A stretch of DNA of 15,079 bases from an uncultured Oscillospiraceae bacterium. Its GTDB lineage: Bacteria > Bacillota > Clostridia > Oscillospirales > Acutalibacteraceae. Made by a program: the position numbers and the translations under genes. Under the pieces are notes generated by a model. That model made no database searches. It was not told the origin of the DNA and worked only from the letters and a program-made list of their open reading frames with translations. This document shows positions 13,759-15,079 of the stretch, piece by piece (position 1 is the first letter of the stretch; the number at the start of each line of letters is the position of its first letter). The stretch lies in NCBI GenBank assembly GCA_900549055.1, contig URNB01000042.1, positions 1-15,079 of the forward strand, in the 5' to 3' direction.

Positions 13759-15079
13759 ATGAAGCTTTGTTCAAGATGTAAAAAACGCCCGGCGGTCGTA
13801 TTTGTCGCCAACGCGGCGGACACCAATTCCGAGCCGGACGGACTTTGCCTGGTTTGCGCAAAGGAGCTAGGCATAAAGCCGATTGACGATATGCTGAAAA
13901 AAATGAATATAACCGATGATGACATCGAGCTTATGAGCGACCAGTTTATGGATTTAATGTCGCCCGACGGCGGTGATATCGATGATGAGTCACTCAACGA
14001 CGATACCTTCGATTTGGGCACAGCCCCCGCAATTCCGCTTATGAATAAGATATTCGGCTTTTCGGGCGGAGAGGATAAAAAGGCGGAGGATAAGGGTGCC
14101 GGCGTTAAGGACGGAAACGATAAGAAACCGAAGAAAAAGCGCCGCCGCTTTACCGAGCAATACTGCACCAATCTTACCGAACGCGCGCGTGAAGGAAAAC
14201 TCGACAGAATCATCGGCAGAGATAAGGAGCTTTACCGCACAATTCAGATTTTATCCCGCCGCACTAAAAACAACCCCTGCCTGATAGGCGAGCCGGGCGT
14301 GGGAAAAACCGCCATTGCCGAGGGGCTTGCAATCAAAATTTCCGAGGGCAGCGCCCCCGCAAGACTTTTGGATAAGGAAATTTATCTGCTCGATTTAACG
14401 GGACTTGTAGCCGGCACCCAGTTCAGGGGTCAGTTTGAAAGCCGCGTTAAGGGCTTGGTGGATGAAATCAAGGACGCGGGAAATATTATCCTGTTTATTG
14501 ATGAAATTCATAATCTGGTGGGCGCGGGCGACTCTGCCGAAGGCTCAATGAACGCCGCCAATATTCTAAAGCCCGCGCTTTCCCGCGGTGAAATTCAGGT
14601 TATAGGCGCAACCACCTTTAAGGAGTACCGCAAGTATATCGAAAAGGACGCAGCGCTCGAGCGCCGCTTTCAGCCCGTTACGGTCGAAGAACCGTCTGTC
14701 GCCGAAACCGAAAAGGTGCTTATGGGTGTTAAAGGCTATTACGAGGGCTTTCACAGCGTAAAAATACCCGATGAAATTATCAAAAAAGCCGTGCTTTTAT
14801 CCGAGCGCTACGTTACCGACAGATACCTGCCCGATAAGGCAATAGACCTTTTGGATGAAGCGTGCGCCTGCGCCAGCCTTGCAAATAAGGCGGTAGACGA
14901 GCTTTACAACGCAAACAAAAAGCTTGCCGAGTATAACGACCAATTGGAAGAGCTTGAAAGCGACGTTGAACACCCAGACTATGAAAAACAGGCAATGGTA
15001 AGGGTGGAAATAGAAAAATACAAAAATATAGCGGCGGGGCTTTACGAGCCCGCGTCCGATTGCACCGTAACCGATGCTG
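13759..15079 (+). CDS. clpE: Zinc-finger Clp ATPase, ClpE type, partial (N-terminal 440 residues)
   Basis: AAA+ unfoldase expected to feed proteins to ClpP. The open frame runs off the right edge after 440 codons. The N-terminus is a four-cysteine zinc finger (Cys4-X2-Cys7, Cys30-X2-Cys33; MKLCSRCKKRPAVVF) like that of ClpE and McsA, in place of the Clp-N repeat domain of ClpC. An acidic linker (about 41-86) and a basic stretch (KKPKKKRRR, 122-130) follow. The first AAA domain then shows Walker A GEPGVGKT (177-184), pore loop GTQFRGQFE (219-227), Walker B ILFIDEIHNLVGAG (244-257), SAEGSMNAANILKPAL, sensor GATTFKEYR, and ALERRFQPV with the Arg finger. LPDKAIDLLDEA is at 357-368 and a coiled coil begins near 376. 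GQFE and SAEGSM resemble ClpE. GGAG lies 7 nt before the ATG. The second AAA domain is beyond the window. The symbol rests on architecture. Confidence 0.85.
   Translation, partial: MKLCSRCKKRPAVVFVANAADTNSEPDGLCLVCAKELGIKPIDDMLKKMNITDDDIELMSDQFMDLMSPDGGDIDDESLNDDTFDLGTAPAIPLMNKIFGFSGGEDKKAEDKGAGVKDGNDKKPKKKRRRFTEQYCTNLTERAREGKLDRIIGRDKELYRTIQILSRRTKNNPCLIGEPGVGKTAIAEGLAIKISEGSAPARLLDKEIYLLDLTGLVAGTQFRGQFESRVKGLVDEIKDAGNIILFIDEIHNLVGAGDSAEGSMNAANILKPALSRGEIQVIGATTFKEYRKYIEKDAALERRFQPVTVEEPSVAETEKVLMGVKGYYEGFHSVKIPDEIIKKAVLLSERYVTDRYLPDKAIDLLDEACACASLANKAVDELYNANKKLAEYNDQLEELESDVEHPDYEKQAMVRVEIEKYKNIAAGLYEPASDCTVTDA

Noticed and set aside
13734..14213. Minus-strand open frame (159 codons) opposite the start of clpE.
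   Set aside because: It is a Ser/Phe-rich shadow of the acidic linker codons of clpE, with no recognisable domain.

Overview
The window reads as chromosomal housekeeping DNA from a Gram-positive Bacillota, most likely class Clostridia (an Oscillospiraceae/Ruminococcaceae-like gut lineage is my best guess). The grounds are strong GGAGG ribosome binding sites with several GTG/TTG starts, a PyrR-type attenuator in front of the pyrimidine genes, an ecfA1-ecfA2-ecfT-truA cluster, a DUF5711-like membrane protein beside CvpA, and a ClpE-type ATPase. The lineage assignment is inference. I see no phage, transposon, tRNA, rRNA or CRISPR sequence.

The left part (1-3754) is a minus-strand pyrimidine operon, pyrC-carA-carB, with overlapping genes. 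carB runs off the left edge. Its promoter (3955-3983) is followed by a leader of about 190 nt holding three mutually exclusive RNA structures: a PyrR binding loop, an antiterminator and an intrinsic terminator. High pyrimidine nucleotide levels should therefore shut off dihydroorotase and carbamoyl-phosphate synthetase.

The 336-base gap between pyrC and ruvC (3755-4090) holds this leader and two divergent promoters, both with extended -10 elements.

The right part (4091-15079) is one unbroken plus-strand run of 11 genes with gaps of 21 nt or less and several overlaps. The order is ruvC-ruvA-ruvB (Holliday junction processing), glmM (amino-sugar precursor for peptidoglycan), a class I SAM-dependent RNA methyltransferase, ecfA1-ecfA2-ecfT (energising module of vitamin/micronutrient ECF transporters), truA (tRNA pseudouridine synthase), a DUF5711-like single-pass membrane protein, a CvpA-family membrane protein, and a zinc-finger Clp ATPase of ClpE type cut by the right edge. 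I found no terminator or convincing internal promoter inside this run, so it may be one long transcript, although the genes serve unrelated pathways.

I did not find an evidently new biological system. The observations most worth following are the fully readable PyrR attenuator, an extra hairpin between that attenuator and pyrC, and the DUF5711-like/cvpA/clpE envelope-proteostasis neighbourhood, whose function is unknown.
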